A stretch of DNA of 64,000 bases from an uncultured Bryobacterales bacterium (GTDB taxonomy: Bacteria; Acidobacteriota; Terriglobia; Bryobacterales; UBA6623). A program made the position numbers and the translations under genes. Below, one piece after another: positions 15,974 through 27,492 of this stretch (positions within the stretch are counted from its first letter, which is position 1; each line of letters begins with the position of its first letter). The notes beneath the pieces are model-generated. The model had not been told where the DNA came from. It searched no databases and saw nothing but the letters and a program-made list of their open reading frames with translations. The stretch spans positions 3,734,435-3,798,434 of the forward strand of contig OY282420.1 of NCBI GenBank assembly GCA_958295955.1, read 5' to 3'.

Positions 15974-17440
15974 TCACGGTTTTTCACCGGCGGTTAACTT
16001 GTCGAGTTGGCCGTCAATCCGCTCGATGAGCGGGGCCTGGCCGTAGCGCTCCGCCAGGCGCCGCGCCCGGGCGAGCGTATCGGCGGCCGCGGCGGTTTCT
16101 CCCAGGGCCGCGTATGCCGCCGCCAGGGTTGTCAAGTAAACGGGCGTCCGCGCCGTTTCTTCGCGGATCGCCAGCCGGAACTCGCGGACGGCCTCGGCCG
16201 GCCGCTTCTTCTGCATCATCGCGCGGCCGAGGTGGTAATGGGCCAGGCCGTAGTCGGGGCGGTTGGCGACGGCGCGGCGGTAGAAGCCGATCGCGTCGTC
16301 CAGCCGGCCTTGCTGTTCCAACATTTGCCCCATGTTGTTGTTGGCGGCCGCATAGTCGGGGTTGATGGCGAGAGCCCGCCGGAAAGCCTGCGCCGCTGCG
16401 TCGAAGTTTCCCTTGTCGTAAGACAGGACGCCGTAGTTGTAGTGCAGCTCGGCGCTGTCGGGGTTCAGCGCCAGCGCCTGCCGGTAATGGGATTCGGCAA
16501 GATCGGGCTTGCCGGCGCCGCCGTAAAGGACGATCAGATTGAGATGGGCCTGCACGAATCCGGGGTCTGCCTGAACCGCCTTGAGGTGCAACGCGATCGC
16601 CTCGGCAATCTTGCCGGCGCCGCGCGCCTCGACTCCGCGCTTGAGGTATTCGGCGGCGCTGACGTTGAGCTTGTTGACCGCGGCCATTAGCGGGTCGGCG
16701 CCGCTCGGTCCGCCGAATCTGTCGTTTTCATATTGCTTCAGGTGCCGGCGGGACTTGGCCTCGTCGCCCAGTTCCCTGTAGGCCAAGGCAAGCGCGTAAT
16801 GCGCTTCGCCGAAGTCGGGCGACATGGCGACGGCGCGGGTCAGGTGGGCCGCGGCGTCCTCGAAATTGCCGAGCGCGGCGTGAACCTTGCCCAGACCGTT
16901 GCAGATTTCCGGGTCGTCCGGCGCTTCTTGCAGCAACTCGCTATAGATCAGCAGACTTTCGTCCAGGCGCCGCTGCTCCAGCAGCGAGCGGGCCTTGCGT
17001 TTCCGCGCCGGCAGCAAAGTGGGGTCGATCTCCAGGCCGGCCTCGAAGGCGCCGAGCGCGGCTTCATGGCGGCCTTGGCGGGCGTGGACGACCCCCAGAT
17101 AATAGGGCCAGCGCAGACTGTCCGGCTCCAGCGCCCGGGCCCGTTCGTAGAACGCCTGCGCGAGGTCGAGCCGTTGGTAGGCGTGCAGCAGCATCCCCGC
17201 CTCGCCGTTGAAAGAAGCGTCTGCGGGCTTGGAGCGCAGGGTCGCCAGCGCGGCGCTCAGCCGCTCGGCGAGGGCGGGCTCCAGCGCGGCAAGATCGATC
17301 TCGGGCAGCGGGCCGACTTTCGCGGTTGCGTTGTCGTTGGAACACCGCGTCAGCCCGGCCCAGCAAATGCAGGCGAGGGCGAGAAGCGAGTAGAGAAAAA
17401 AACGGCGGAAGTGTCTGGGTTGCGGCGCCGCCACGGTCAT
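15974..17440 (-). CDS. membrane-anchored TPR-repeat protein
   Basis: A 488-residue protein with an N-terminal membrane segment (FFLYSLLALACICWAGL) followed by roughly eleven TPR units (examples: AAAHLTRAVAMSPDFGEAHY, AESHYRQALALNPDSAELHY, AAQAFRRALAINPDYAAANN). TPR arrays are protein-interaction scaffolds. The anchoring suggests a periplasmic location. It is divergent from the phosphodiesterase-like gene at 17503. The specific partner is not known. Confidence 0.85.
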   Translation of the reverse strand: MTVAAPQPRHFRRFFLYSLLALACICWAGLTRCSNDNATAKVGPLPEIDLAALEPALAERLSAALATLRSKPADASFNGEAGMLLHAYQRLDLAQAFYERARALEPDSLRWPYYLGVVHARQGRHEAALGAFEAGLEIDPTLLPARKRKARSLLEQRRLDESLLIYSELLQEAPDDPEICNGLGKVHAALGNFEDAAAHLTRAVAMSPDFGEAHYALALAYRELGDEAKSRRHLKQYENDRFGGPSGADPLMAAVNKLNVSAAEYLKRGVEARGAGKIAEAIALHLKAVQADPGFVQAHLNLIVLYGGAGKPDLAESHYRQALALNPDSAELHYNYGVLSYDKGNFDAAAQAFRRALAINPDYAAANNNMGQMLEQQGRLDDAIGFYRRAVANRPDYGLAHYHLGRAMMQKKRPAEAVREFRLAIREETARTPVYLTTLAAAYAALGETAAAADTLARARRLAERYGQAPLIERIDGQLDKLTAGEKP

Positions 17441-17453
17441 TTCTCTCCTCTTT

Positions 17454-17467
17454 ACTATCTACTATCC
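17454..17467. repeat. 7-bp tandem repeat (ACTATCT/ACTATCC)
   Basis: Two exact-phase heptamers, flanked by degenerate units on both sides, in the divergent intergenic region. Same heptamer family as the prophage arrays but with AT-richer units. Confidence 0.6.
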
Positions 17468-17502
17468 GCTGCCGCCGGCGGACGGCGTGCGACAATCGAG
17501 GC

Positions 17503-19470
17503 GTGGCAACGCTCACCCGCCGCCAATTCGCGGCCGCGGCCGGTTGCGGTGCGGCCGCGGCGCCCCTTGCATGCAGTAGCGAGCAGCGCAAGCCGGCGAC
17601 CGATAAACGCGCGATTGTCCTCGGGCTCGACGGACTCGATCCCAAGATTCTGCAGGCGCTGATGGATACGGGCCGCGTTCCGAATTTCAAAAAACTCGCG
17701 GAAAAGGGGGCGTTCCGCGCGTTGGGCACAACCATGCCGGCGCTGAGCCCGGTCGCCTGGAGCACCTTCATCACCGGGGTCGATCCGGGCAGCCACGGCA
17801 TCGTCGATTTCCTCATGCGCGATGCGGCCACCTATGCGCCGTACTTCTCGATATGGGAATCGCGCCCGGCGAGCCGCACGCTTAGCCTGGGCGACTACGA
17901 GATCGCGCTCGGCGGCGGCGGGCTCGAGAACAAGCGCATCGGCGTTCCTTTCTGGGCCTACCTGACCGCGGCGGGCATCCCGGCGACGGTCATCAAGATT
18001 CCGACGAATTTTCCGGTCGACGACACGGCGACCCGCGCCGTGAGCGGCATGGGCACGCCCGATCTGGTCGATTCCTTCGGCATGTTCGCTTACTACACCA
18101 CCGACCGCGCGGAAGAATATCCGGAATTCTCGGGCGGCAGGGTGCGGTATGTCCAAAGGCGGCAAGGGCGGGCGCAGGCGCAGCTTTTCGGTCCGGAGAA
18201 CCCGATCGACAAGACGGCGGGCGCCGCAACGGTTCCCTTTACGGTCGATGTCGATCCCGAGCAGGACGCGGCGCGGATCGAGATTCAGGGGCGCCGCCTG
18301 ATTCTCCGGCAGGGGGAGTACAGCGATTGGGTCCGGGTGCGCTTCGATCTCGTGAAATGGCTGGCGGGAGTGTCGGGCATCTGCCGCTTCTATCTCAAGG
18401 AAGCGCATCCGCACTTGAAGTTGTACGTCACGCCGATCAATATCGACCCGGCGGAGCAGGCCATGCCGGTGACGCATCCGCCCGAAGTCGGCGGCGAAAT
18501 CGCCGACCGCATCGGGCCGTTCTGGACCAAGGGCCTGCCGTGCGACACGAAAGCGCTCGATTACCGCGTGCTCGACGACGAGGCTTATGTCAAGCAGGCG
18601 GAGTTGATTCTTGCCGAGCGCATGAAGCTGTTCGATTACGAGTGGTCGCAGTTCCGCGAAGGCTTTTTCTTCTTCTATGTTTCGAGCACCGACCAGGACG
18701 CGCATATGCTCTGGCGCAACATGGACGAGAGCCACCCGATGCATGCGGCGAGCGACGTCCGCTTTTCCGGCTACATTCATCACCTGTACGAGCAGATGGA
18801 CAAGCTGGTGGGCAAGGCGCTGTCCGCGGTCGATGACGATACCTTGCTGATTGTGTGCTCCGATCATGGATTTGCGCCGTTCGGACGGCAGTTTCATCTC
18901 AATACCTGGCTTCGCGAGCAGGGCTACCTGAAGATCAAGGACGAAGCCGCGCGGAAAGAAAAGACGAGCCTGGCGGATATCGATTGGCGGCGGACGGCCG
19001 CCTACGGCCTGGGATTCAACGGCCTGTACATCAACCGCCTGGGCCGCGAGGGGCAAGGTTTCGTAGGCGACGGCGAGGCCGACAGGCTTGCGACGCGCAT
19101 CGCGGGCGAACTGCGGGCGCTCGCCGACGACGAGACGGGCCGGCGTCCGGTGCATCGCGTGTATGCGCGCGAAGAGGTTTACAGCGGCGAGTTCACGAGC
19201 GATATGCCGGAGTTGCTGGTCGGCTATACGCCGGGTTACCGCGCGTCGTCCGATTCCGTCCAGGGCAACACCGGAAAAGAAATCTTGAACGTCAACCCCT
19301 GGGCTTGGGCCGGAGATCACTCGATGGCGCGCGAGCTGGTGCCGGGGTGCCTGCTCGCCAGCCGGCCGATAACGGCCGAAAAGCCCGACATCATCGACCT
19401 GCCGGCGACGATCCTGGATTTCTTCGGGATCGCCAAGCCTTATCAAATGAGCGGGCGGATTCTGCTCTGA
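17503..19470 (+). CDS. Tat-exported alkaline phosphatase-superfamily phosphodiesterase
   Basis: A 655-residue enzyme of the type I phosphodiesterase/nucleotide pyrophosphatase branch. A twin-arginine signal opens the protein (TLTRRQFAAAAGCGAAAAPL followed by a Cys, possibly a lipoprotein site). Metal and active-site motifs are visible: VLGLDGLDPKI, MPALSPVAWSTFITGVDPGS with the nucleophile region, FFYVSSTDQDAHMLW, and IVCSDHGFAPF, with a late His in WAGDHSM. It likely hydrolyses phosphoesters outside the cytoplasm. The GTG at 17503 is chosen because the Tat motif follows it directly. Longer upstream frame is shadow. Confidence 0.82.
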   Translation: MATLTRRQFAAAAGCGAAAAPLACSSEQRKPATDKRAIVLGLDGLDPKILQALMDTGRVPNFKKLAEKGAFRALGTTMPALSPVAWSTFITGVDPGSHGIVDFLMRDAATYAPYFSIWESRPASRTLSLGDYEIALGGGGLENKRIGVPFWAYLTAAGIPATVIKIPTNFPVDDTATRAVSGMGTPDLVDSFGMFAYYTTDRAEEYPEFSGGRVRYVQRRQGRAQAQLFGPENPIDKTAGAATVPFTVDVDPEQDAARIEIQGRRLILRQGEYSDWVRVRFDLVKWLAGVSGICRFYLKEAHPHLKLYVTPINIDPAEQAMPVTHPPEVGGEIADRIGPFWTKGLPCDTKALDYRVLDDEAYVKQAELILAERMKLFDYEWSQFREGFFFFYVSSTDQDAHMLWRNMDESHPMHAASDVRFSGYIHHLYEQMDKLVGKALSAVDDDTLLIVCSDHGFAPFGRQFHLNTWLREQGYLKIKDEAARKEKTSLADIDWRRTAAYGLGFNGLYINRLGREGQGFVGDGEADRLATRIAGELRALADDETGRRPVHRVYAREEVYSGEFTSDMPELLVGYTPGYRASSDSVQGNTGKEILNVNPWAWAGDHSMARELVPGCLLASRPITAEKPDIIDLPATILDFFGIAKPYQMSGRILL

Positions 19471-19495
19471 GCGCCCCGCGCGGCAGGCGCGGCGC

Positions 19496-20062
19496 TCACT
19501 CCTTCATGCGGCGCGCGACTGCGACCATGCGCGCGCCCAGTTTCCGGGCCTCTTCGAGCTCGTGCGCCCCGACGCCTTTTTCGTGCTCCGGAATGCCGGT
19601 CGTGGCCGATGCTCCGAGTCCTCCGTACGGCGTCACGAGCACCATGCCGAATTGCAGCATGCCCAAAGCCATGCTGAGCATCGTGAACTCTTTTCCGTTC
19701 GACGGCGCGGCGCCCGTGGCGAATACGGCGCAAACCTTGTTTTCGAGTCCGCGGCTGCGCCAGAAACCGAACTCATACGCCCAATCGACCAGCGTCCGGC
19801 GCACCTCGACGGCCGCGTCGCCCATGTGAACCGGCGAGCCGAGCGCCACCGCATCGGCTTTCTCCAGATCGGCCTGTGCGAGTGCGGCGACTTTTTTCAG
19901 GACGACCGTTACGCCTTCGCCCCGCGCTCCTTCGGCGATGGCTGCGGCCATCTTTTCGGTGTTTCCGGTCTGCGAATGGTAGGCGACAACGACGTTAATC
20001 TCCTGCCCCGAAGCAATGCCGCCGCACAGCAGAAGCGCAATCCCCGCAAGTTGCAAGCGCAT
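19496..20062 (-). CDS. exported flavodoxin/WrbA-like NAD(P)H:quinone oxidoreductase
   Basis: A 188-residue flavodoxin-fold protein. The FMN phosphate loop YHSQTGNTEKMA follows a signal peptide (MRLQLAGIALLLCGGIASGQ), and later WrbA-type segments are present (DAVALGSPVHMG, KVCAVFATGAAPSNGKEFTM, TPYGGLG). WrbA-like enzymes reduce quinones in the cytoplasm, so an export signal is unusual. It is either a Tat-independent exported flavoprotein or the hydrophobic start is retained as an anchor. It is convergent with the phosphodiesterase gene. Confidence 0.75.
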   Translation of the reverse strand: MRLQLAGIALLLCGGIASGQEINVVVAYHSQTGNTEKMAAAIAEGARGEGVTVVLKKVAALAQADLEKADAVALGSPVHMGDAAVEVRRTLVDWAYEFGFWRSRGLENKVCAVFATGAAPSNGKEFTMLSMALGMLQFGMVLVTPYGGLGASATTGIPEHEKGVGAHELEEARKLGARMVAVARRMKE

Positions 20063-20184
20063 CGGTCTATCTTAACCGGGGATCGGTCGATTCCTCTACG
20101 CGGCCATGAAGCAACCCCTACGATCGGCAGCGCTCGAATGCAAGAAAAATCGCCGGCCTTGATAGACTCGGGGGGCGAGGCTGC

Positions 20185-20946
20185 ATGAAGCTGCGGGGCA
20201 AGGCCGCGCTGGTCACCGGGGCCGGCAAGGGCATCGGACAGGGCATCGCCGTACGGCTCGCAGAGCTGGGGTGCGGCGTCGCCGTAAACTACAATTCCGA
20301 TGAAAAAGGCGCCCAGCGGACCGCGGCTGCCGTCCGCGCCGCCGGGTCGCAGGCGGCGGTCGTTCGCGCCTCGGTCGCCGACGCCGCCGAAGTCGAGCGC
20401 ATGTTCGAACGGACCCTTGCGGAATTCGGCCGGCTCGATATTCTCGTCAACAACGCCGGCATCCAGGTCTGGTCCCCGCTGCTGGACCTTGCCGAAGAAG
20501 ATTGGGACCGCGTGATCGACACCAATCTCAAAGGCTGCTTCCTCTGCACGCAGCGGGGCGCCCGGCGCATGCAAGCGCGCGGCGGCGGGCGCATCGTCAA
20601 CATCGGCTCGGGCTGCAACAAAACGGCGTTTCCCAACCTCGTCAGCTACACCGCGAGCAAGGGCGGCATCGAGCAGTTCACCAAGGTGGCCGCCGCCGAG
20701 CTCGGACGGTACGGCATCACGGTCAACTGCGTTGCCCCGGGCGCCATTCTGATCGAGCGCACGCAGCGCGAAGCCGACGACTACGCCGGCCAATGGTCGC
20801 GCCTGACGCCCCTGGGCCGGATCGGATATCCCGCCGACGTTGCCGAGACGGTGGCGTTCCTCTGCGGGGACGAGGCCGAGTTCATAACCGGGCAGACCAT
20901 CTTCGTCGACGGCGGGTTGTTCACGCGGGGACCCTGGGCGTATTGA
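20185..20946 (+). CDS. short-chain dehydrogenase/reductase
   Basis: A 253-residue classical SDR with TGAGKGIG for NAD(P) binding (residues 11-18), NNAG (89-92), catalytic Tyr155 and Lys159 in YTASK, and the C-terminal FVDGG stretch. It is closest in style to FabG/glucose-1-dehydrogenase-like enzymes. The substrate cannot be read from sequence. The next gene on the same strand starts 64 bases later and may be co-transcribed. Confidence 0.88.
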   Translation: MKLRGKAALVTGAGKGIGQGIAVRLAELGCGVAVNYNSDEKGAQRTAAAVRAAGSQAAVVRASVADAAEVERMFERTLAEFGRLDILVNNAGIQVWSPLLDLAEEDWDRVIDTNLKGCFLCTQRGARRMQARGGGRIVNIGSGCNKTAFPNLVSYTASKGGIEQFTKVAAAELGRYGITVNCVAPGAILIERTQREADDYAGQWSRLTPLGRIGYPADVAETVAFLCGDEAEFITGQTIFVDGGLFTRGPWAY

Positions 20947-21010
20947 GGCGCCCGATGTTCTTGCCCGAAAATTCTTGACCGGCGCGGCCTTGGCGGCTAC
21001 AATTCAAGCC

Positions 21011-22096
21011 ATGCGCAGACTGACATCGTTGACCGCGGCTTTGCTCCTCTCGGTTTGCTTGGGAGCGGCCGAATCCGAGACCAGGCGCTACCTGTACCTG
21101 AGCACCCCCGACGGCGCGCAGAAGCAGGGCGCCTCCGAACCCGGGATTCTGATCTTCGATATCGACAACGGCCACAAGTTCGTGCGCCGTATCGAAATCC
21201 CGATCTTCAAGGAAGGGCTGCGGGGTTTCGCCGGCAACCTGAAAAACCACAGCGTTTACTATTCCTCGACAAACCGCCGCCTCGGCGCGTTCGACCTGGA
21301 AACGGAAAAGGTCGTTTGGGAGAAGACCTACGAACAGGGCTGCGACCGTTCGTCCATCACGATGGACGGCAAGAAGCTCTACGTTCCGACCGGCTGGTGG
21401 TATTCCGGCGAAGACAGCGGCCTGTTGGTGGTCAACGCCGAGAATGGCGAGCTCATCAAGAAGATACCCGTCGGCCCCCAGGCGCACAACAGCATCGTCA
21501 GCCTCGACGGCGAGCGCCTCTACCTCGGCACGCAGACCATGCTCTCGGTTTTCGATACCGCCGACGACAGCCTGATCCGCCAATTCAAGGACGTGGGGGA
21601 GCGGGGCGTTTTTCCTTACACGATGGACGGCAAGGAACGGTACGGATACATCTGCCTGGGCAATCACGTCGGTTTCGATGTCGTCAACTTGCAGACGGGA
21701 AAGGCATTGCACCGCGTGTTCGCGTTTTGGGGCGACGACAAGATACCCAACCGCACGCACGGCGCGGCGCTGACGCCCGACGAAACGGAACTGTGGATCA
21801 GCGATCAGAAGGGCAGGCGGCTATTCATTTTCGACGCGACGAAAATGCCGCCGGAGCCCAAGGGCCACGTCGAGTTGTCCGACGGCGGCCACGGCTGGGT
21901 GGCCTTCAGTCTCGACGGCCGCTACGCCTGGTCGCACACGCCCGACGTCTTCGATGCGCAAACGAAAAAACTCGCCGCCACGCTCAGGGACGGAGAAGGG
22001 AATCCGGTCAGCGGCTCGAAATACATCGAAGTCCACTTCCGCGACGGCAAGGTTGTCGCCATGGGCAACGAGTTCGGCCTGGGCCGCCGGCCGTAA
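21011..22096 (+). CDS. exported beta-propeller (YVTN-type) protein
   Basis: A 361-residue secreted protein. A signal peptide (MRRLTSLTAALLLSVCLGAA) is followed by repeated beta-propeller blades (YLYLSTPDG, GLLVVNAENGELIKKIPVG, ERLYLGTQTMLSVFDTADD, ELWISDQKGRRLFIFDA). Related proteins are annotated as quinoprotein amine dehydrogenase-like or YVTN proteins. No catalytic residues were recognised. The ATG at 21011 is chosen at the signal peptide. Its neighbour is a PQQ dehydrogenase, and the two may act together. Confidence 0.75.
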   Translation: MRRLTSLTAALLLSVCLGAAESETRRYLYLSTPDGAQKQGASEPGILIFDIDNGHKFVRRIEIPIFKEGLRGFAGNLKNHSVYYSSTNRRLGAFDLETEKVVWEKTYEQGCDRSSITMDGKKLYVPTGWWYSGEDSGLLVVNAENGELIKKIPVGPQAHNSIVSLDGERLYLGTQTMLSVFDTADDSLIRQFKDVGERGVFPYTMDGKERYGYICLGNHVGFDVVNLQTGKALHRVFAFWGDDKIPNRTHGAALTPDETELWISDQKGRRLFIFDATKMPPEPKGHVELSDGGHGWVAFSLDGRYAWSHTPDVFDAQTKKLAATLRDGEGNPVSGSKYIEVHFRDGKVVAMGNEFGLGRRP

Positions 22097-22216
22097 TTTC
22101 CGGCAGCGCTCGGAGAGCGTTTTACCCCGGGTCGCCGGCCGCGCGGGCCGCTCCGGCAACTTGACCGAAACTTCTCAGCCCGCAGGGGCCTCGCCCCAAG
22201 CGGCAACAAACTTCTC

Positions 22217-22239
22217 AACTCATTGATATATAATGAGTT
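22217..22239. promoter_or_regulatory. operator-like palindrome over a -10 box
   Basis: A perfect 8-bp inverted repeat (AACTCATT, 7-base spacer, AATGAGTT) contains the TATAAT hexamer at 22229-22234, about 90 bases before the PQQ dehydrogenase start. The sequence AACTTCTCA occurs twice just upstream. No good -35 box is seen. Confidence 0.45.
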
Positions 22240-22327
22240 TCCAATCCCCCCAAAATTGCCGCCCCGGGGCTTCGGGCCGAAACGCCCGCTAAAAGCGGGT
22301 AACGTCGTACTAGAATTGCTTTCGTAA

Positions 22328-24181
22328 GTGCGTTTTCTTTCCATCGGCTTCGTCTTCCTCGGCGCGCTGCAAGCCCAGCAGTGGCCGCACTACGGCAACG
22401 ACAAGGGCGGCAGCCGCTACTCCCCGCTCGACCAAATCGACCGCGGCAACGTCGCCCGGCTCGAGCTCGCCTGGGAATACGACACGGGCGACTTTTCGGA
22501 CGGCAAGAGCGGCTACCCCACCCGTTCGGCCTTCGAGGCTACGCCGTTGATGATCGACGGCGCGCTTTACGTTTCGACGCCGATGCACCGCCTGTTGGCG
22601 GTCGACGCCCGCAACGGCGAATTGCTCTGGGCGTTCGACTCGCAATTCGACCGCAACCGCCGCTACAACCTCTTCACCAGCCGCGGCGTCGAATACTGGC
22701 GGGAGGGGCCGACCGAGCGCCTCGTGCTGGGCGACCAGAACGGACGCATTTTTTCCATCGACCGCAAGACCGGCAAGCCCGACCCGAGCTTCGGCGAAAA
22801 CGGCATGCTCGATACCGCCCCCGACGTGCTCGGCGAAACGGACGGCCGTTACGGCTTCACCTCCCCGATTTCCGTCTGTAAAGGCGCCCTGGTGGTCGGC
22901 GGCTGGGTCGGCGACGGCCTGCCCCAGGGCCCCAGCGGCGACATCAGGGCTTACGACGCGCGCACGGGCGAGTTGCGCTGGCGCTTCCATACCGTGCCGC
23001 GTCCCGGCGAGTTCGGCCACGACACCTGGCGGGGCGATTCCTGGAAAAACCGCGGCGGCGCGAACATGTGGTCGATGTCCGGCGTGGACGAAGACCTGGG
23101 GCTGGCCTACATTCCGCTGTCCTCGCCCGCTTACGACTATTACGGCGGAGACCGCCCCGGCGAAAACCTGTTCGGCGACAGCCTGCTCGCGTTGGACTGC
23201 CGCACGGGCAGCCGCCGCTGGCACTTCCAGACGATCCATCACAATCTGTGGGACTGGGATTTGCCCTCGCAGCCGTCTCTGGTGGAAGTCGAGCGCGGCG
23301 GAAAGCCGGTCAAGGCCGTCGCCCAGGCGACCAAAACCGGTTTCCTGTTCCTTTTCGACCGCGAAACCGGCGAACCGCTGTTCGCGATCGAAGAAAGGCC
23401 CGTCCCGGCGGGCGACATTCCCGGCGAGTACTACCACCCGACCCAACCGCACCCGGTCAAGCCGCCGCCGTTCGCCCGGCAGTCGATGACCCGCGGCGAG
23501 ATTACGACGGTCACGCCGGAATCGCGCGCCGAATGCCTGGAAGCGCTGCGCGGCGCCGTGATCGAAGGGCCGCTCTTCCGGCCCATCGGCGAAAAGCTGC
23601 GGGTGATGTTTCCGGGCACGAACGGCGGCTCCAATTGGGGCGGCGGCGCGTTCGACCCCGCAACCGACACGTTCTACATCAATTCGATGGACGTGGGCTC
23701 GCTTTCGCAAAAAGTCTTCCGCGGCGAAGAGGCCGAAGTCCCCTGGCGCAACCGGGGCACGAAGTGGGGGCGCCTGTGGGACTCCAACCTTTACCCCTGC
23801 CAGCAGCCGCCCTGGGGGCATCTCAGCGCAATCGACCTCAATACGGGCGAGTTCCGCTGGCGGGTCGTGCTCGGCGAATACGACGAATTGACGAAACGGG
23901 GAATCCCCAAAACCGGCGCGTCGAACCTCGGCGGCCCGATCGTCACGCGAGGCGGCCTGGTCTTTATCGCCGCCACGAACGACAGCCGGTTCCGCGCCTT
24001 CGACAAAGACAGCGGAGAGCAGCTTTGGGAATACGTCCTGCCCGCCGCCGCGCACGCCACGCCGATGACCTACGCCGTCGACGGCGTGCAGTACGTAGCG
24101 CTCGCCGTCGGCGGGGGCAACAAATACAACCCGTCGAGCTACATGGCCAAGCTGATGGCCTTCCGCCTCGCGGACGAGTGA
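22328..24181 (+). CDS. PQQ-dependent dehydrogenase (quinoprotein alcohol/glucose dehydrogenase type)
   Basis: A 617-residue periplasmic quinoprotein. After a short signal ([17 protein letters not shown]) there are eight-bladed propeller motifs: [78 protein letters not shown] and a final [20 protein letters not shown]. This is the membrane-type glucose/inositol dehydrogenase subgroup without a cytochrome domain. GTG start at 22328. An operator-like palindrome lies upstream. Confidence 0.88.
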   Translation: MRFLSIGFVFLGALQAQQWPHYGNDKGGSRYSPLDQIDRGNVARLELAWEYDTGDFSDGKSGYPTRSAFEATPLMIDGALYVSTPMHRLLAVDARNGELLWAFDSQFDRNRRYNLFTSRGVEYWREGPTERLVLGDQNGRIFSIDRKTGKPDPSFGENGMLDTAPDVLGETDGRYGFTSPISVCKGALVVGGWVGDGLPQGPSGDIRAYDARTGELRWRFHTVPRPGEFGHDTWRGDSWKNRGGANMWSMSGVDEDLGLAYIPLSSPAYDYYGGDRPGENLFGDSLLALDCRTGSRRWHFQTIHHNLWDWDLPSQPSLVEVERGGKPVKAVAQATKTGFLFLFDRETGEPLFAIEERPVPAGDIPGEYYHPTQPHPVKPPPFARQSMTRGEITTVTPESRAECLEALRGAVIEGPLFRPIGEKLRVMFPGTNGGSNWGGGAFDPATDTFYINSMDVGSLSQKVFRGEEAEVPWRNRGTKWGRLWDSNLYPCQQPPWGHLSAIDLNTGEFRWRVVLGEYDELTKRGIPKTGASNLGGPIVTRGGLVFIAATNDSRFRAFDKDSGEQLWEYVLPAAAHATPMTYAVDGVQYVALAVGGGNKYNPSSYMAKLMAFRLADE

Positions 24182-24255
24182 CGGTCGGCAATAGCCGCCG
24201 CCGGGCTCCCCGCGCTCGCCCGCGGCAGCGAAGCTCTACTGAAGGAAGTAACGAC

Positions 24256-25895
<1,640 letters not shown>

Positions 25896-25896
<1 letters not shown>

Positions 25897-27011
25897 TGGC
25901 GCCGGTCCACTACCAGGAAGGGCGGTTCCCGCCCGAGGCGCGTCTCGATTGGCCGAAGCTGATCCCGCTGATCGGTCCGGCGGCCGCGGCGGTGGCGCGC
26001 TACGACGGCATGCTCTCCGTCACGCCCAACCCCGACGTTCTGCTTCCGCCCCTGACCACTCAGGAGGCGGTGCTCTCTTCGCGCATCGAAGGCACGCAGG
26101 CCACCATGGGCGAGGTGCTGGAGTTCGAAGCCGGACGGGCGCCGGCGCTGCCCGAACGCCGCGACGACATTCAGGAAATCCTCAACTACCGCGGAGCCAT
26201 GCGCCGCGCGGAGGAGATGTTGCAAGAGCTCCCCCTCTCGCAACGCGTGATCCGCGAGGCGCACCGCATCCTGCTGTCCGGCGTGCGCGGCGAGGGCAAG
26301 TCGCCCGGCGATTACCGGCGCCTCCCCAACTGGATCGGCCCGCCCGGATGCGCCGTCGACGAGGCCGAGTTCGTGCCTATCGGCGCCGAGAAGCTCCCCG
26401 ACGCCATGAGCGCCTGGGAGCGCTACATCCACAGCGACGCGCCCGACCGGCTGGTGCAGCTCGCCGTCCTGCACGCCGAGTTCGAAGCCCTGCACCCCTT
26501 CCTGGACGGCAACGGCCGCCTGGGGCGCATGCTGATTCCCTTGTTCCTCTGGCAGCACGGTCTCATCCGCAAGCCCATTTTCTACATCAGCGCCTACTTC
26601 GAGGACCGCCGCGACGCTTACTACGAGAGGCTGCGCGCCGTCTCGCGCGACGACGACTGGACCGGCTGGTGTCGGTTTTTCCTGGAGGCGGTGCGCGAGC
26701 AGGCCGAAGAGGATCTGACGAAAGCGAAAGCTATCCTCGATCTGTACGACGACATGAAGCGCCGTCTCCCCGAGATGATCCGTTCTCTCTACGTCGTCCA
26801 AGCCCTGGACTGGATATTTCGGTACCCAATCTTCAGCAGCAGCAGTTTTGTAAACGAAGCGGGGATACCGGCGCCGACATCGCGGCGGGTCTTGGGCGTC
26901 TTGCGCGAGAGCAATATCCTGAGAGTGTTGGAACAGGGAAGTGGCCGTCGGCCCGCTATTTTCGCGTTCCCCGACCTTCTAAACGCAGCGGAAGGCCAAG
27001 AAGTGTTTTGA
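25896..27011 (+). CDS. Fic-family protein (probable AMPylator)
   Basis: A 371-residue Fic protein. The N-terminal Fic_N region contains the inhibitory helix motif SSRIEG (residues 61-66), so it is a class II, self-inhibited enzyme. The catalytic motif [12 protein letters not shown] is at 200-211. A winged-helix-like C-terminus follows ([20 protein letters not shown]). Fic enzymes transfer AMP or other nucleotides onto target proteins. Coupling to hsdM (one-base overlap) places it inside the R-M operon. Its 3' end is partly repeated downstream, each time next to a palindromic element. Confidence 0.92.
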
Positions 27012-27023
27012 CGGCCGGCGCCG

Positions 27024-27089
27024 TTTGTCAATCATTTTCGCCCAAAAATGAGCGGCAAGCTATTTTGTTGCTCACAGATGATCGACAAA
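27024..27089. repeat. palindromic element, type A copy 1
   Basis: A 66-bp nested palindrome. The outer arms are TTTGTCAATC and GATCGACAAA. The inner arms are GAGCGGCAAG and TTTGTTGCTC around a 4-base loop. A single-stranded spacer TTTTCGCCCAAAAA sits on one side. Confidence 0.8.
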
Positions 27090-27093
27090 GTTT

Positions 27094-27197
27094 CGACACG
27101 CTGCGCGAAGGGGCGTGCTGCAGGTCGTCAATCCCGGCGGTTCGTTGCCGGCAGGCGCAAGGGCAGTATCCTGGAAGTGCCCGGGGAAAATCAGGCA
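27094..27197 (+). pseudogene. decayed copy of the fic 3' end, no. 1
   Basis: Allowing one single-base frameshift, the text reads LREGxVLQVVNPGG, comparable with [14 protein letters not shown] in the intact Fic protein, followed by GRRKGSILEVPGENQA and a stop. There is no start or upstream domain. A near-identical second copy of its last 60 bases lies at 27501-27560 with one extra base. Confidence 0.55.
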
Positions 27198-27212
27198 TGA
27201 CGGCCGGCGCCG

Positions 27213-27278
27213 TTTGTCGATCGTTTTCGCCCAAAAATGAGCGGCAAACTATTTTGTTGCTCACAGATGATCGACAAA
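27213..27278. repeat. palindromic element, type A copy 2
   Basis: The same 66-bp element 189 bases after copy 1, differing at a few positions, with perfect outer arms TTTGTCGATC and GATCGACAAA and inner arms GAGCGGCAAA and TTTGTTGCTC. Confidence 0.85.
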
Positions 27279-27282
27279 GTTT

Positions 27283-27392
27283 CGACACGCTGCGCGAAGG
27301 GGCGTGCTGCAGGTCGTCGATCCCGGCGGCGGCCGGCGAACAGCCGTTCTTGTGTTCCCCGATTTTCTGAGCACAGCGGAAGGCGGAAAAAT
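27283..27392 (+). pseudogene. decayed copy of the fic 3' end, no. 2
   Basis: The start matches fragment no. 1 (LREG, VLQVVDPGG after a one-base correction), but the end reads GRRTAVLVFPDFLSTAEGGKMF. This aligns with [22 protein letters not shown] at the C-terminus of the intact Fic. It is therefore a diverged fic tail, not a random repeat. Confidence 0.65.
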
Positions 27393-27393
27393 G

Positions 27394-27492
27394 TTTGACG
27401 GCCACGGGTGGCGCACAACGCCGGTTGTCGGCCAAATTCTCGTAAAAGTGGCCAACAAAGCATTTTGACGGCCACGGATGGCCGACAACCGG
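27394..27492. repeat. palindromic element, type B (with a half copy)
   Basis: A variant with the same layout but different arms. Perfect 14-bp outer arms at 27421-27434 (CCGGTTGTCGGCCA) and 27479-27492 (TGGCCGACAACCGG), and inner arms TGGCCAACAAA and TTTTGACGGCCA. A half element precedes it (27394-27420). Confidence 0.8.

Noticed and set aside
22310-24055. 581-codon open frame on the minus strand
   Set aside because: Shadow of the PQQ dehydrogenase gene. No start signal and no recognisable domain.
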